DNA from: Variovorax fucosicus
Lineage (GTDB): Bacteria > Pseudomonadota > Gammaproteobacteria > Burkholderiales > Burkholderiaceae_C
DNA length: 64,000 bases
Direction of reading: 5' to 3'
Assembly (NCBI RefSeq): GCF_030316825.1
Contig: NZ_JASZYU010000002.1
Location: 992,001 to 1,056,000 of the forward strand
Shown here: in pieces, positions 33,695 to 43,100 of the stretch
Layout of the letters: each line of letters starts with the position of its first letter
Numbering within the stretch: position 1 is the first letter of the stretch
Made by a program: the position numbers and the translations under genes
Notes under the pieces: generated by a model
Told to the model about the DNA's origin: nothing
The model's database searches: none
The model's input: the letters and a program-made list of their open reading frames with translations, nothing else

Positions 33695-33775
33695 GGCGAA
33701 GGTGCATTCCATATTGGCTGCGCCGGAAGTCGCTTCCTATCATTCCTTCAACCCTTCCACTTTCGGAGACCAGCG

Positions 33776-34984
33776 ATGAACAGGTACCTCACGATGACTT
33801 CCATGCCCTACCGCATCACGGCGATGACGATCGCGGCGCTTGGCTCTCTTTGCATGTTCACGGCGGCACGCGCGCAAAGCGCGGACACCTTCAAGATCGG
33901 GATCATCAGCCCGATGAGCGGGCCGAATGCCCGCTACGGCGCCTTCGCCAACAAGGGTGCCGCGCTGGCCGCCAAGGAGATCAATGCCGCTGGCGGCGTG
34001 CTCGGCAAGAAGATCGAACTGGTGAGCGGCGACAGCCAGTGCGTGCCGGCCGAAGGCGTGGCGGCAACGCAGCGCATGATCAGTCTCGAGAAGACGGCGA
34101 TCATCATTGGCGACGTCTGCAGCTCGGTCACGCTGGCGATGCAGCCCATGGTCGAAGAGTCGAAGGTGCTGCTGGTCAACGCCGCATCGTCCAACCCCGA
34201 CATCACCTACAAGGCCGGTGTCGGCGGCTTCAAGTGGACCTTCCGCAACTACCCGACCGACGAGGTGCGCGCGGCCACCGTGCTCGAGTACGCAGCCAAG
34301 ACCAAGGGCTTCAAGAAATACGCGGTGCTTTCGGTCGATAGCGACTATGGCCGCGGTGCCATCAAGTTCACCAAGCGCTACCTGCCGAAGTACGAGGGCG
34401 CCGAAATCCTCAGCGAGGACTACTACAAGGACTCGGAAACCGATTTCCGCTCGGTGCTCAGCAAGATCCGCCGCTCCGGGGCACAGGCCATCATCCTCTA
34501 CGGGCAGGCCGACACCACCCCGATCATCGCGCGCCAGATGCTCGAACTGGGGCTGGCCGGCAAGGTGGCGCTGGTGGGCAACGGCGAGTTCAACACCAAG
34601 GACACCATCGCCGCTGCGCCCAAGGTCATGAACGGTGCGGTCGAGGCCGCAGCCTGGCTGCCCGAGGTGCCGGCGCCGCGCAGCCTGAAGTTCGTCGACG
34701 ACTACAAGAAGGCCAATGGCGGAGAAATGCCCAACAACCATGCCTACACCCACTACGACACGCTGCAACTGGTCGCGCAGGCCATCAAGAGCGCCAACAG
34801 CCTGAAGGGCGAGGACGTGCGCAATGCCCTCGCGAAGATCAAGTACGACAGCCCGATGGGCGTGGTCACCTTCGACGATCACAACCAGGCCGTGATGCCG
34901 ATGGTGCTGCTGGAAATCGTCGACGGCAAGCCGGAAATCAAGGGAACGATCACCACCCGGGTCGACTACGCGGCGGCCAAGTAA
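33776..34984 (+). CDS. ABC transporter periplasmic receptor, branched-chain amino acid/amide type
   Basis: A 402-residue Leu/Ile/Val-binding-protein-like receptor (type I periplasmic fold). A signal peptide is evident: basic start, hydrophobic AMTIAALGSLCMFTAARA, likely cut before QSADTFKIG. The mature part shows IGIISPMSGPNARYGAFANK, GGVLGKKIELVSGDSQC and AILYGQ-like AIILYGQADTTPIIARQ. ATG 33776 follows GGAGACC. It heads the HAAT-type importer completed by the next four genes. Given the hydantoinase genes downstream, the ligand may be a hydantoin, lactam or amino acid derivative. Confidence 0.9.
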   Translation: MNRYLTMTSMPYRITAMTIAALGSLCMFTAARAQSADTFKIGIISPMSGPNARYGAFANKGAALAAKEINAAGGVLGKKIELVSGDSQCVPAEGVAATQRMISLEKTAIIIGDVCSSVTLAMQPMVEESKVLLVNAASSNPDITYKAGVGGFKWTFRNYPTDEVRAATVLEYAAKTKGFKKYAVLSVDSDYGRGAIKFTKRYLPKYEGAEILSEDYYKDSETDFRSVLSKIRRSGAQAIILYGQADTTPIIARQMLELGLAGKVALVGNGEFNTKDTIAAAPKVMNGAVEAAAWLPEVPAPRSLKFVDDYKKANGGEMPNNHAYTHYDTLQLVAQAIKSANSLKGEDVRNALAKIKYDSPMGVVTFDDHNQAVMPMVLLEIVDGKPEIKGTITTRVDYAAAK

Positions 34985-35020
34985 GGTGGCGCAGCAGCAG
35001 CCCTTGAAGAGGACGCCGCC

Positions 35021-35893
35021 GTGAGTTCCTTCATCCTCGAGCAGATCGTCAACGGCATCATCACCGGGTCGATGTACGCCCTGGTGGCCGCCGGCATGAC
35101 GATGATCTTCGGCGTGCTGCGGGCCATCAACTTCGCGCACGGCGAGTACTACATGCTGGGCACGTTCGCGGCCTGGTGGGTCATGACCAGGCTGATGGCC
35201 GACTACAGCCTCGCCATCGTCGGCGGGGTGGCGATCGTGTCGCTGATCGCGGTGCTGATTGGCCGCAGCGTGATGCAGCGGCTCATCGGCCAGCCCTTCC
35301 AGGCGGGCGTGCTGGCCACGCTGGGCCTGTCGCTGATCCTGCAGAACGTCGTCATCCTGGCTTTCGGCGGCGGCTACAAGGTGTTCTCCGGCGGCTGGAT
35401 CGAGCCCATCGAGATGGGCGACTTCGGCATGTCGCAGCAGCGGGTGATCCTGGTCGTCGTCACGCTCGTCGTTTTCGCCGGTCTCGAATGGATGGTGCGC
35501 GGCACCCGGCTGGGCCGGTCGATCCGGGCGGTGTCGCAGAACATCGAGTGCTGCCAGGTCAACGGCATCGACGTCGAGCAGGTGGTGCGCCGCACCTTCC
35601 TGATCGGCGTTGGCCTGGCCGCGCTCTCGGGCATCCTGACCGGCCCGGTCAACGTGAGCATCTATGGCGGCATGGGCGAGGCGATCACGCTCAAGACCTT
35701 TGCCGTGATCGTGATGGGCGGCATGGGCAACGTGCGCGGCACGCTGATCGCCGGCTGCCTGCTGGGTGTGGTCGAGAGCCTGGTGGCCAGCTTCATCGGC
35801 TTGCAGTACCGCGACTCGGTAGGCTTCATTGCACTGCTCCTCATGCTGATGTTCCGGCCGCACGGCCTGTTCAGCAGCAAGGCCCGATTCTGA
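35021..35893 (+). CDS. ABC transporter permease, LivH type
   Basis: A 290-residue inner-membrane permease with eight or so hydrophobic segments. It begins FILEQIVNGIITGSMYALVA and has MIFGVLRAINFAHGEYYMLG, both hallmarks of LivH, and the cytoplasmic loop TRLGRSIRAVSQNIECCQVN with the EAA-like coupling region. The GTG start at 35021 has AAGAGGA upstream. It sits 36 bases after the receptor and 26 before the LivM-type gene. Specificity is set by the receptor, not readable here. Confidence 0.92.
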   Translation: MSSFILEQIVNGIITGSMYALVAAGMTMIFGVLRAINFAHGEYYMLGTFAAWWVMTRLMADYSLAIVGGVAIVSLIAVLIGRSVMQRLIGQPFQAGVLATLGLSLILQNVVILAFGGGYKVFSGGWIEPIEMGDFGMSQQRVILVVVTLVVFAGLEWMVRGTRLGRSIRAVSQNIECCQVNGIDVEQVVRRTFLIGVGLAALSGILTGPVNVSIYGGMGEAITLKTFAVIVMGGMGNVRGTLIAGCLLGVVESLVASFIGLQYRDSVGFIALLLMLMFRPHGLFSSKARF

Positions 35894-35919
35894 AAACCCT
35901 TCGTCTGGAGCAAGTCCCC

Positions 35920-36951
35920 ATGTCATCCACCACACTGGACGCACCGCTTCTTCCGGCTGCAAGGGTCGCCAAGGTGAACTGGAGCGTCTGCGCACTGGCG
36001 CTCGCCGCGCTGCTTGCCACGCCCCTCTTTCTTGGCGACTACTACCTGCACGCCATGGTGCTGGCGATGATCTTCCTGCTGCCCGCGCTGGGCCTGAACC
36101 TTATCCTCGGCTACACCGGCATGCTCTCGCTCGCGCAGGGCGTGTTCTTCGGACTGGGTGCCTATGCGTCTGCGCTGATGTCCATCCATTTCGGCACGCC
36201 ATTCCTCGTGAACTTCCTTGTGGCCGGGTTGTTCGCGGGGCTGGTGGCATTGCCGCTGGGCATTCCGGCGCTCAGGCTGCGCGACACCTCGTTCGTGATG
36301 TGCACGCTGGGCATGGTCGTGATTGCCCAGATGGTGTCGAAGAACTGGGTGGACTTCACCCGCGGCGACATGGGGCTGTCGGGCATTGCCAGGCCGAGGC
36401 TGGGTTTCGGCGACATGGTGTTCACCGTCGTCAAGGCGCCGGAGTACTTCTACCTGGTGCTTGCCGTCGCGGCACTGGCGGTGGCGGCGTTCGTCGCACT
36501 GATCCGCTCGCCGGCGGGCCGCTGCATGGTGGCGATCCGCGACAACGAGACGCTGGCCGAATCGCTCGGCGTGCCGACCTGGACCTACAAGCTCATCGTC
36601 TTCATGCTGAGTGCGGTGTTCGCCGGACTGGGCGGCAGCCTCTACGCGCATTTCTCGACGGTGGTGAGCCCGCTGGTGTTCCAGTCCTACTACTCGAACA
36701 CGATCCTGATCATCGTGCTCGGCGGGGGCGTCGGGAAGGTGCCGGGCGCAATCATCGGCAGCTTCGTCTTCGTTGCCGTCTCCGAAGCGCTGCGGATCAC
36801 CCCCGAGCTGCGCATGATCATCTACGGATTCGTGCTTCTCGGCCTGGTGTTCCTCTTTCCCCAGGGCCTGGCGCCGCTGTTCCAGAAAGCGGCCGAACGC
36901 ATCGCCCGCTTCGGCCACCATGGCAAGGAGACGCATCATGCCGGCCGATGA
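35920..36951 (+). CDS. ABC transporter permease, LivM type
   Basis: A 343-residue inner-membrane permease, the LivM partner of the preceding gene. Multiple membrane helices are visible (LALAALLATPLFL, MIFLLPALGLNLILGYTGML). The conserved LSLAQGVFFGLGAYASALM and the loop SPAGRCMVAIRDNETLAESL are family signatures. ATG at 35920 begins MSSTTLDAP; a longer upstream frame in the same phase overlaps the LivH gene and is not protein-like. Its end overlaps the start of the ATPase gene by 14 bases. Confidence 0.92.
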   Translation: MSSTTLDAPLLPAARVAKVNWSVCALALAALLATPLFLGDYYLHAMVLAMIFLLPALGLNLILGYTGMLSLAQGVFFGLGAYASALMSIHFGTPFLVNFLVAGLFAGLVALPLGIPALRLRDTSFVMCTLGMVVIAQMVSKNWVDFTRGDMGLSGIARPRLGFGDMVFTVVKAPEYFYLVLAVAALAVAAFVALIRSPAGRCMVAIRDNETLAESLGVPTWTYKLIVFMLSAVFAGLGGSLYAHFSTVVSPLVFQSYYSNTILIIVLGGGVGKVPGAIIGSFVFVAVSEALRITPELRMIIYGFVLLGLVFLFPQGLAPLFQKAAERIARFGHHGKETHHAGR

Positions 36952-37711
36952 CGTCATGCTGCGCATCGAGGGCCTGCGCAAGAACTACGGCGCCGTGGCC
37001 GCTCTGCAAGGCGTGGACATCGATGTCCGCCGCGGCGAAGTGATGGGGCTGATCGGCCCGAACGGCTCAGGCAAATCGACACTCTTCGATTGCTGCACAG
37101 GCCTGCAGAAGAGCGATGCGGGCCGGGTGCTGCTCAAGGGCGTGGACATCACGGCGTGGCCGATGAACCGGATCGCCCGCGAAGGCCGCTTCCTGCGAAG
37201 CTTCCAGAAGACGGTCGTGTTCCCGACGCTGGATTCGGAAGAGAACCTGGTTCTCGCCGGACAGATGTCGCGCTTTCCAAGCGTTCTGTCCACCTTCTGG
37301 ATCGGCCCGGCCGCGCAACGGCGCGTGAAGGCGCTGCGCGAGCGGGCGCGGGAACTGATCGAGGTGTCGGGCCTGGCGCGCGTGGCGCACCTGCCGGCCG
37401 GCAACATGTCGGGCGGCCAGCAGAAGCTGCTGCAGTTCGCGTCGATGCTGATGCCCGATCCGGAGCTGATTCTTCTCGACGAGCCGCTGGCGGGCATCAA
37501 CCCCATCCTGATCGAGAAGGTGATCCAGTGCATCGAGCATGCGAACCAGGCACTCGGCGTCACCTTCGTCGTGATCGAGCACAACACCGACGTGCTCATG
37601 AACCTGAGCCACCGTGTCGTGGTGCTGCACCAGGGCATGAAGCTGGCCGACGACACACCCGAAGCAGTGGTGCGCAACCCGGAGGTCGTCGAGGCCTACC
37701 TTGGAGGCTGA
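36938..37711 (+). CDS. ABC transporter ATP-binding protein, LivG type
   Basis: A 257-residue ATPase of the importer. Walker A is GPNGSGKST, the signature LPAGNMSGGQQKLLQF and Walker B PELILLDEPLAGINP. The His-loop is VIEHNTDVLM. LivG-type proteins carry an insertion after the Q-loop, seen here as the long segment with RFPSVLSTFWIGPAAQRR. ATG 36938 follows AAGGAG at ideal spacing; an in-frame ATG 18 bases earlier contains that Shine-Dalgarno and is unlikely. The LivF-type gene begins two bases after the stop. Confidence 0.93.
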   Translation: MPADDVMLRIEGLRKNYGAVAALQGVDIDVRRGEVMGLIGPNGSGKSTLFDCCTGLQKSDAGRVLLKGVDITAWPMNRIAREGRFLRSFQKTVVFPTLDSEENLVLAGQMSRFPSVLSTFWIGPAAQRRVKALRERARELIEVSGLARVAHLPAGNMSGGQQKLLQFASMLMPDPELILLDEPLAGINPILIEKVIQCIEHANQALGVTFVVIEHNTDVLMNLSHRVVVLHQGMKLADDTPEAVVRNPEVVEAYLGG

Positions 37712-37712
37712 C

Positions 37713-38456
37713 ATGGCGGACGCGAAGATGGAACTCGAAATCGACAACCTGCATGCGGGCTATGGCCACCTGGACATCCTGCACGGGGTGAACCTGAAGA
37801 TACGGCACGGCGAGTTCATCACGCTGCTGGGGCCGAATGGCGCGGGCAAGTCCACGCTCCTCAAGTCGCTCTTTGGCATGACGACGCACAAAGGCGGCGC
37901 GATCCGATGGAAGGGCAAGGACATCGCCGGCCTGCGGCCGCAGGCCATGCTGGCGCAGGGCATTGCCTATGTGCCGCAGGGACGCTGCAACTTCCAGCTC
38001 ATGACCATCGACGAGAACCTCGAGATGGCTGCCTACACCCTCAAGGACGGCGACCTGAAGGGCGAGCGCGAATACGTCTACGACCTCTTCCCGATCCTGC
38101 GCAAGCGCCGCAATGAGCTGGCCGGGAACATGTCCGGCGGCGAACAGCAGTTGCTCGAGATGGCGATGGCGGTGCTGCGCCGGCCGGAGATCCTGCTGGT
38201 CGACGAGCCCTCGGTCGGGTTGTCGCCGCAGGCGATCACGCTCGTCTTCAACGAACTCAAGCGCCTGCACAAGGGCGGCCGGACCATCTTGCTGGTCGAG
38301 CAGAACACCCGCAAGGCCATGGAAGCCGCGGAACGCGCAGTCGTGCTGCGCCTGGGCAAGGTGATCTGGGACAGCCCGGTCGGCGATCTGAGCACTGCGG
38401 ATCTGGGCGAACTTTTCATGACAGGCAGGCGCGCGTCCGACGCGCAGCCCGCCTGA
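37713..38456 (+). CDS. ABC transporter ATP-binding protein, LivF type
   Basis: A 247-residue ATPase, the second nucleotide-binding subunit. Walker A is GPNGAGKSTLLKSLFG, signature NMSGGEQQLLEMAMAVL, Walker B PEILLVDEPSVGLSP and His-loop LLVEQNTRKAM. YVPQGRCNFQLMTIDENLEM covers the Q-loop. GGAGG lies five bases before ATG 37713. It completes the five-gene importer, and the hydantoinase A gene follows after 38 bases, so import and hydrolysis are probably co-expressed. Confidence 0.93.
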   Translation: MADAKMELEIDNLHAGYGHLDILHGVNLKIRHGEFITLLGPNGAGKSTLLKSLFGMTTHKGGAIRWKGKDIAGLRPQAMLAQGIAYVPQGRCNFQLMTIDENLEMAAYTLKDGDLKGEREYVYDLFPILRKRRNELAGNMSGGEQQLLEMAMAVLRRPEILLVDEPSVGLSPQAITLVFNELKRLHKGGRTILLVEQNTRKAMEAAERAVVLRLGKVIWDSPVGDLSTADLGELFMTGRRASDAQPA

Positions 38457-38494
38457 TCGCTGCATCTGAATGAACACCGAAGGAGCTGAAAGGC

Positions 38495-40585
38495 ATGAAA
38501 CTGGCATTTGACACAGGCGGCACGTTCACCGACTTCGCCATGACCGAGGACGACGGAACCATTTTGCTGCACAAGGTACTGAGCACGCCCGACGCACCGG
38601 CGCGCGCCGTGCTGCAGGGCGTGGACGAGCTGCTGGCCAAGATTCGCGAGAAGAACGGCGGCAAGGCCGCGGGCGCCGGCACGCTGCAGATACTCGGCGC
38701 GACCACGGTCGTGACGAATGCGGTGCTGGAGCGGCGCGGCGTGCACACGGCTTTCATCACCACCGATGGCTTTCAGGACATGCTGCGCATCCGCACCGAA
38801 GGACGCTACGACCTGTACGACCTGCGCATCAAGTACCCCGATCCACTGGTCACCCGCGACCTGTGCTTCGGCGTGGAGGAGCGCATCGCAGCGGACGGCA
38901 CCGTCATCAAGGCGCTGGACGAGGAGGGCGTTCGCGCGATTGCGAGAACGCTGCTCGAGCGGAAGGTCGAATCGGTGGCGGTGTGCCTGCTGCACGCGTA
39001 CAAGTACGCGCAGCACGAGCGGCGCGTGGGCGAACTGATTGCCGAGGTGGCGCCGGGAATCTCGGTGTCGCTCTCGTCGACCGTCTGCCCTGAGGTGCGC
39101 GAGTACGACCGCGCATCGACGACCGTGGTCAATGCCTACACCCGGCCCATGATGGTCGGACACGTGGGCCACCTGGAGCGTGAGCTGTCGAAGCGGGGCG
39201 TCGAGGGGCAACTGCTCTGGATGACATCGAGCGGCGGCGTGGTGCCGAGCTCCTCGGCTTCCCGCACGCCGGTGCGTCTGATCGAGTCGGGCCCGGCGGC
39301 GGGTGCGGTGGCGGCTGCCGACTACGCCCGCCAGGCGGGGGAGGCGAGCGTGCTCTCCTTCGACATGGGTGGCACCACGGCCAAGCTCTGCCTCATTCCG
39401 AACGGCGAGCCGATGGTCGCCAACGACCTGGAGGTCGCGCGCCACGAGCGCTTCCGCAAGGGCAGCGGCTTCCCGCTCAAGATCCAGTCGATCCACATGA
39501 TCGAGATCGGCGCCGGCGGCGGTAGCATCGCGGCGCGCAGCAAGCTGGGCCTGCTCGGCGTCGGCCCTCGCAGCGCTGCGGCGGCGCCGGGCCCGGCCTG
39601 CTACGGCCGCGGCGGCACCGAGCCGACGGTGACCGATGCGGATCTGCTGCTGGGCTACCTGGACGCGAAGTCCTTCCTCGGCGGCGACTTCGCCCTCGAC
39701 AAGCCCGCGGCCGAGGCGGCGATGGCCCGCCTCGCCAAGGAGCTCTCCATCACGCCGGAGCGCTGCGCCTGGGGCGTTCACGACATGGTCAACGAAAGCA
39801 TGGCGGAGGCAGCTTCCATGCAGGCCACCGACAGCGGCGTCGACCCGCGCGCGTTGCCGCTCATCGCGTTCGGCGGCGCGGGCCCGGTGCATGCCTACGG
39901 CGTTGCGCGCAAGCTCGGCATTCGCAAGGTGATCTGCCCGACCGGTGCGGGCGTGACCTCGGCCATCGGCCTGCTCGGTGCGCCGGTGGCGGCGGATCTT
40001 TCCACCAGTCTGCCGATGCGGATCTCGGCATGGAATCCGAGTGCGGTCAAGGTGGTCAAGGCCACGCTGGCCGAGCAAGGCCGCGAGGTGGTGCTGGCCA
40101 GCAAGGTGCCCGCCGATCGCATCCGCTTTTCTTATACCGTCGACATGCGCCACGTGGGGCAGGGCTACGAGATCTCGGTGCCGCTGCCGGATCTCGACCC
40201 GGCCGACCCGGCCTTCGTCGCGGAGCTGGTGTCACGATTCCATGCCAACTACGTTGCGCTCTACGGCCGCGCGGTCACGGGCACGGATGCCGAGATCATC
40301 ACCTGGCGCATTCGTGCCAGCGGGCCCAAGAGCACGGTGTCGCTCGCCGGGCTGCGCGGAGAAGCCGGCGCGGTGCGCGATCCGCGCAAGGGATCGCGAC
40401 CGGTCTTCTTCTCGGAACTCGGCAAGTACGTTGAAACGCCGGTCTACGACCACTATGCATTGCTTCCCGGTGTGCCGATCGAAGGCCCCGCGATCATCGA
40501 GCAGCGCGAGTCGACCGTGGTGATGGGACCGAACGCCACAGCCTCGCTCGACGACCAGCACAACCTCATCATGCTTTTGTCCTGA
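38495..40585 (+). CDS. hydantoinase/oxoprolinase subunit A (HyuA type)
   Basis: A 696-residue protein of the ATP-dependent hydantoinase/5-oxoprolinase/acetone-carboxylase superfamily. The N-terminal nucleotide-binding start is LAFDTGGTFTDFAM, followed by ILGATTVVTNAVLERRG; the second phosphate-binding segment is SFDMGGTTAKLCLIPNG. The middle and C-terminal parts (GAGGGSIAARSKLGLLGVGP, FGGAGPVHAYGVARKLGI) are typical. GAAGGAG precedes ATG 38495. The B subunit follows by ten bases. These enzymes open cyclic amides such as N-methylhydantoin or 5-oxoproline with ATP; some relatives carboxylate ketones. The substrate here is unresolved. Confidence 0.9.
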   Translation: MKLAFDTGGTFTDFAMTEDDGTILLHKVLSTPDAPARAVLQGVDELLAKIREKNGGKAAGAGTLQILGATTVVTNAVLERRGVHTAFITTDGFQDMLRIRTEGRYDLYDLRIKYPDPLVTRDLCFGVEERIAADGTVIKALDEEGVRAIARTLLERKVESVAVCLLHAYKYAQHERRVGELIAEVAPGISVSLSSTVCPEVREYDRASTTVVNAYTRPMMVGHVGHLERELSKRGVEGQLLWMTSSGGVVPSSSASRTPVRLIESGPAAGAVAAADYARQAGEASVLSFDMGGTTAKLCLIPNGEPMVANDLEVARHERFRKGSGFPLKIQSIHMIEIGAGGGSIAARSKLGLLGVGPRSAAAAPGPACYGRGGTEPTVTDADLLLGYLDAKSFLGGDFALDKPAAEAAMARLAKELSITPERCAWGVHDMVNESMAEAASMQATDSGVDPRALPLIAFGGAGPVHAYGVARKLGIRKVICPTGAGVTSAIGLLGAPVAADLSTSLPMRISAWNPSAVKVVKATLAEQGREVVLASKVPADRIRFSYTVDMRHVGQGYEISVPLPDLDPADPAFVAELVSRFHANYVALYGRAVTGTDAEIITWRIRASGPKSTVSLAGLRGEAGAVRDPRKGSRPVFFSELGKYVETPVYDHYALLPGVPIEGPAIIEQRESTVVMGPNATASLDDQHNLIMLLS

Positions 40586-40595
40586 AGGTCACGCC

Positions 40596-42284
40596 ATGTC
40601 TATCCTCAAACCCGATTTCAACGACCCGATCACGCTGCAGGTGATGTGGGATCGCCTGGTCTTCATCGCCGACCAGGCCGACACCGCCCTCGGCCGCACC
40701 GCCTTCTCGCCGATCGTGCGCGAGAACCACGACTACGTGAACGTGCTGCTCGACGCACAGGGGCGCGCCCTCGCACAGTGCACCTGGTCGATCCCGGTTT
40801 TCATCACGACGCTGCCGATGGCCGCGCAGAACTACTTTCTCAAGGCCTTCCCACCGGAGTCGCTGGAGCCGGGCGACGTGCTCGCCACCAACGACCCTGT
40901 GATCGGCACCGGGCATCTGCCGGACATGGTCATGCTGACACCGATCTTCCGCAATGGAAAGATCGTGGCCTACGCCGGCAGCATCGCGCACTTGCCCGAC
41001 ATCGGCGGGCGCCCGCAATCGCCGGACTCGACCGACATGTTCGAGGAAGGCATCCGCATTCCGATGCTGAAGCTCTTCAAGGCCGGCAAGCCGAACACCG
41101 ACGTGTTTTCCGTGATCGAGGCGAGCGTGCGTCTTCCGCACGAAGTCCGTGGCGACATCCAGAGCATGGTCGCGGCCAACGAAGTGATGAGCCGCGAGTT
41201 CAGCCGCTTCATGGACGAGTACGGGCTCGACGACTGCGACGCGCTGGGCCAGGCCATCTTCAGCCGCTCCGAGCGGCACATGCGCAAGGCCATCACCGCC
41301 TGGCCCAACGGCAGCTACAAGGCCGACATGACGATCGACGGCTTCGAGACCGAGGTGAAGCTGTGCGTCAGCGTCGAGGTGAGGGACGATTCGATCCACG
41401 TCGACTACACCGGCACCTCGCCCGAGGTGGCCAGGGGCATCAACGTGGTGCCGCACTATCGGGTGGCGCACAGCGTGTATGCGCTCAAGTGCCTGCTCGA
41501 TCCGGACACGCCCAACAACGAGGGCTGCATGATCCCGCTGACCGACTCCGCGCCCGCGGGCTCGATCCTCAACCCGAGGCCGCATGCGGCCGGTGCGGCC
41601 CGCAACCTGGTCGGGCATTGCATTCCGAGCCTGATCTTCAAGGCGCTCCAGCACGTCGTGCCCGAAGGCGCGATGGGCGACAGCGGTGGCGCGCCGATCT
41701 GGGGCATCAACTGCCAGGGCCAGCGCTCTGACGGCACGGCCTACGGCAGCGCGCAGAACTTCCATGGAGGGCAGGGCGGCCGCTCGTCGATGGATGGGCT
41801 CGACACCCTGAGCTTTCCGTCGAACTGCCGCGTGACACCGATCGAGATGTACGAGCTGGCGGTGCCGGTGCTGATTGAGTGCAAGGAACTCATTCCCGAC
41901 TCCGGCGGTCCGGGCAAGTTCAGAGGGGGCCTGGGCCAGCGCGGGATCATCCGCAACCTGTCCGACCGCGAAATGAACATCTACCTCAGCACCGAGCACG
42001 TGAAGTATCCGTGCCTGGGCGTTCTGGGAGGCCAGGCCGGCCGCAACGGCGCGGTGCTGCACGACGACCGACCGGTGTTCGCCAAGGGGCGGCTGGTTCT
42101 CGCGACGGGCGAGCGCCTGACCATCGAATTGCCCGGCGGGGGCGGCTGGGGCGACGCGCAGGAGCGCTCGCGCGAGCTCATCGAAGACGACCTGAAGCAA
42201 GGCCTCATCAGCGTGGAAGGCGCGCGCGCGCACTACGGCTATGACGCCCCCGTCGTCAGGAAGCCCGTGGAGGTGGCCGCGTAA
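40596..42284 (+). CDS. hydantoinase/oxoprolinase subunit B (HyuB type)
   Basis: A 562-residue partner of the preceding subunit. It opens DPITLQVMWDRLVFIADQAD and contains ENHDYVNVLLDAQGRALAQC, PGDVLATNDPVIGTGHLPDM, HLPDIGGRPQSPDSTDMFEE and the Gly-rich ELIPDSGGPGKFRGGLGQRG, all typical of HyuB. The A and B subunits form one enzyme. The stop overlaps the following SDR start (TAATG), so coupling is likely. Length is normal. Together with the Liv-type importer it suggests breakdown of a cyclic amide or related compound. Confidence 0.92.
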   Translation: MSILKPDFNDPITLQVMWDRLVFIADQADTALGRTAFSPIVRENHDYVNVLLDAQGRALAQCTWSIPVFITTLPMAAQNYFLKAFPPESLEPGDVLATNDPVIGTGHLPDMVMLTPIFRNGKIVAYAGSIAHLPDIGGRPQSPDSTDMFEEGIRIPMLKLFKAGKPNTDVFSVIEASVRLPHEVRGDIQSMVAANEVMSREFSRFMDEYGLDDCDALGQAIFSRSERHMRKAITAWPNGSYKADMTIDGFETEVKLCVSVEVRDDSIHVDYTGTSPEVARGINVVPHYRVAHSVYALKCLLDPDTPNNEGCMIPLTDSAPAGSILNPRPHAAGAARNLVGHCIPSLIFKALQHVVPEGAMGDSGGAPIWGINCQGQRSDGTAYGSAQNFHGGQGGRSSMDGLDTLSFPSNCRVTPIEMYELAVPVLIECKELIPDSGGPGKFRGGLGQRGIIRNLSDREMNIYLSTEHVKYPCLGVLGGQAGRNGAVLHDDRPVFAKGRLVLATGERLTIELPGGGGWGDAQERSRELIEDDLKQGLISVEGARAHYGYDAPVVRKPVEVAA

Positions 42285-43087
42285 TGGCCGCCAAAGCGCT
42301 GGCGGGCCAGGTCGCCCTCGTCACGGGCGGCGGCTCCGGCATCGGTCGCTCGACGGCCCTGATGCTTGCTGCCGAGGGCGCGCGGGTGGTGGTGATGGGA
42401 CGCCGCATCGAGCCCCTGCAAGCCGTCGTAGAGCAGATACGCGCGTCCGGCGGCGAAGCATGGTGCCGGCAGGCCGACCTGCAGAGCCGCGAACAGCTGC
42501 AGGAACTGGTGCGGTGGACGGAAGCGGAAGTCGGCAAGGTCGGTATCCTGGTCAACAACGCGGGCCTCACCAGCCGCGTGCGCAACATCCGATGGATCGA
42601 GCCGGACGATTGGGAGTCCGCGATTTCGGTCAACCTCACGGCGGTCTACGTTCTGATCCAGGCGGTGCTGCCGGGCATGTTGGCAGCGGGCGCGGGAACC
42701 ATCGTGACCGTGTCGTCCCTGGCGGCCGTGCGGCCCAACCTGCTGGGCGGCGCGCCCTATGGCGCAGCGAAGGCGGCCGTGACGAATCTCATGGGGTTCA
42801 TGCACGCCACGTTCCGCAACAACAACATCCGTTCCACGACGATCCTGCCCGGCGAGGTCAACACGCCGATCATGGACACCCGCGCTCGGCCGCCGACCGC
42901 GGCCGAACGTGCGGCGATGGTCGCGCCCGACGACGTGGCGCGCGCCATCCTGCTGGCCTGCACGTTGCCGCAAGGCACCACCATCGAGCAGCTGGTCATC
43001 AGTCCGACCCTGGCGCGCGACCAAGGGCCCGATGTCGAGACCAGCCGCTGGCTTGGCGCGCCCGAAGGCACTTTGGGCAAACCCTGA
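42284..43087 (+). CDS. short-chain dehydrogenase/reductase
   Basis: A 267-residue classical SDR. The cofactor motif is TGGGSGIGRSTAL near 14-26, ILVNNAGLTSR follows, and the catalytic Ser and YxxxK lie in VSSLAAVRPNLLGGAPYGAA then KAAV. It starts on the last base of the hydantoinase B stop codon and lies 13 bases before the aldolase, so it belongs to the same operon. It probably oxidises or reduces a hydroxy intermediate between ring opening and aldol cleavage. No closer function can be assigned. Confidence 0.88.
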   Translation: MAAKALAGQVALVTGGGSGIGRSTALMLAAEGARVVVMGRRIEPLQAVVEQIRASGGEAWCRQADLQSREQLQELVRWTEAEVGKVGILVNNAGLTSRVRNIRWIEPDDWESAISVNLTAVYVLIQAVLPGMLAAGAGTIVTVSSLAAVRPNLLGGAPYGAAKAAVTNLMGFMHATFRNNNIRSTTILPGEVNTPIMDTRARPPTAAERAAMVAPDDVARAILLACTLPQGTTIEQLVISPTLARDQGPDVETSRWLGAPEGTLGKP

Positions 43088-43100
43088 ACCGGAGCAAACG

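Noticed and set aside
33740..35995. A 751-codon minus-strand frame across the ABC receptor and LivH genes
   Set aside because: His/Asp-rich shadow frame antisense to strongly conserved transporter genes.
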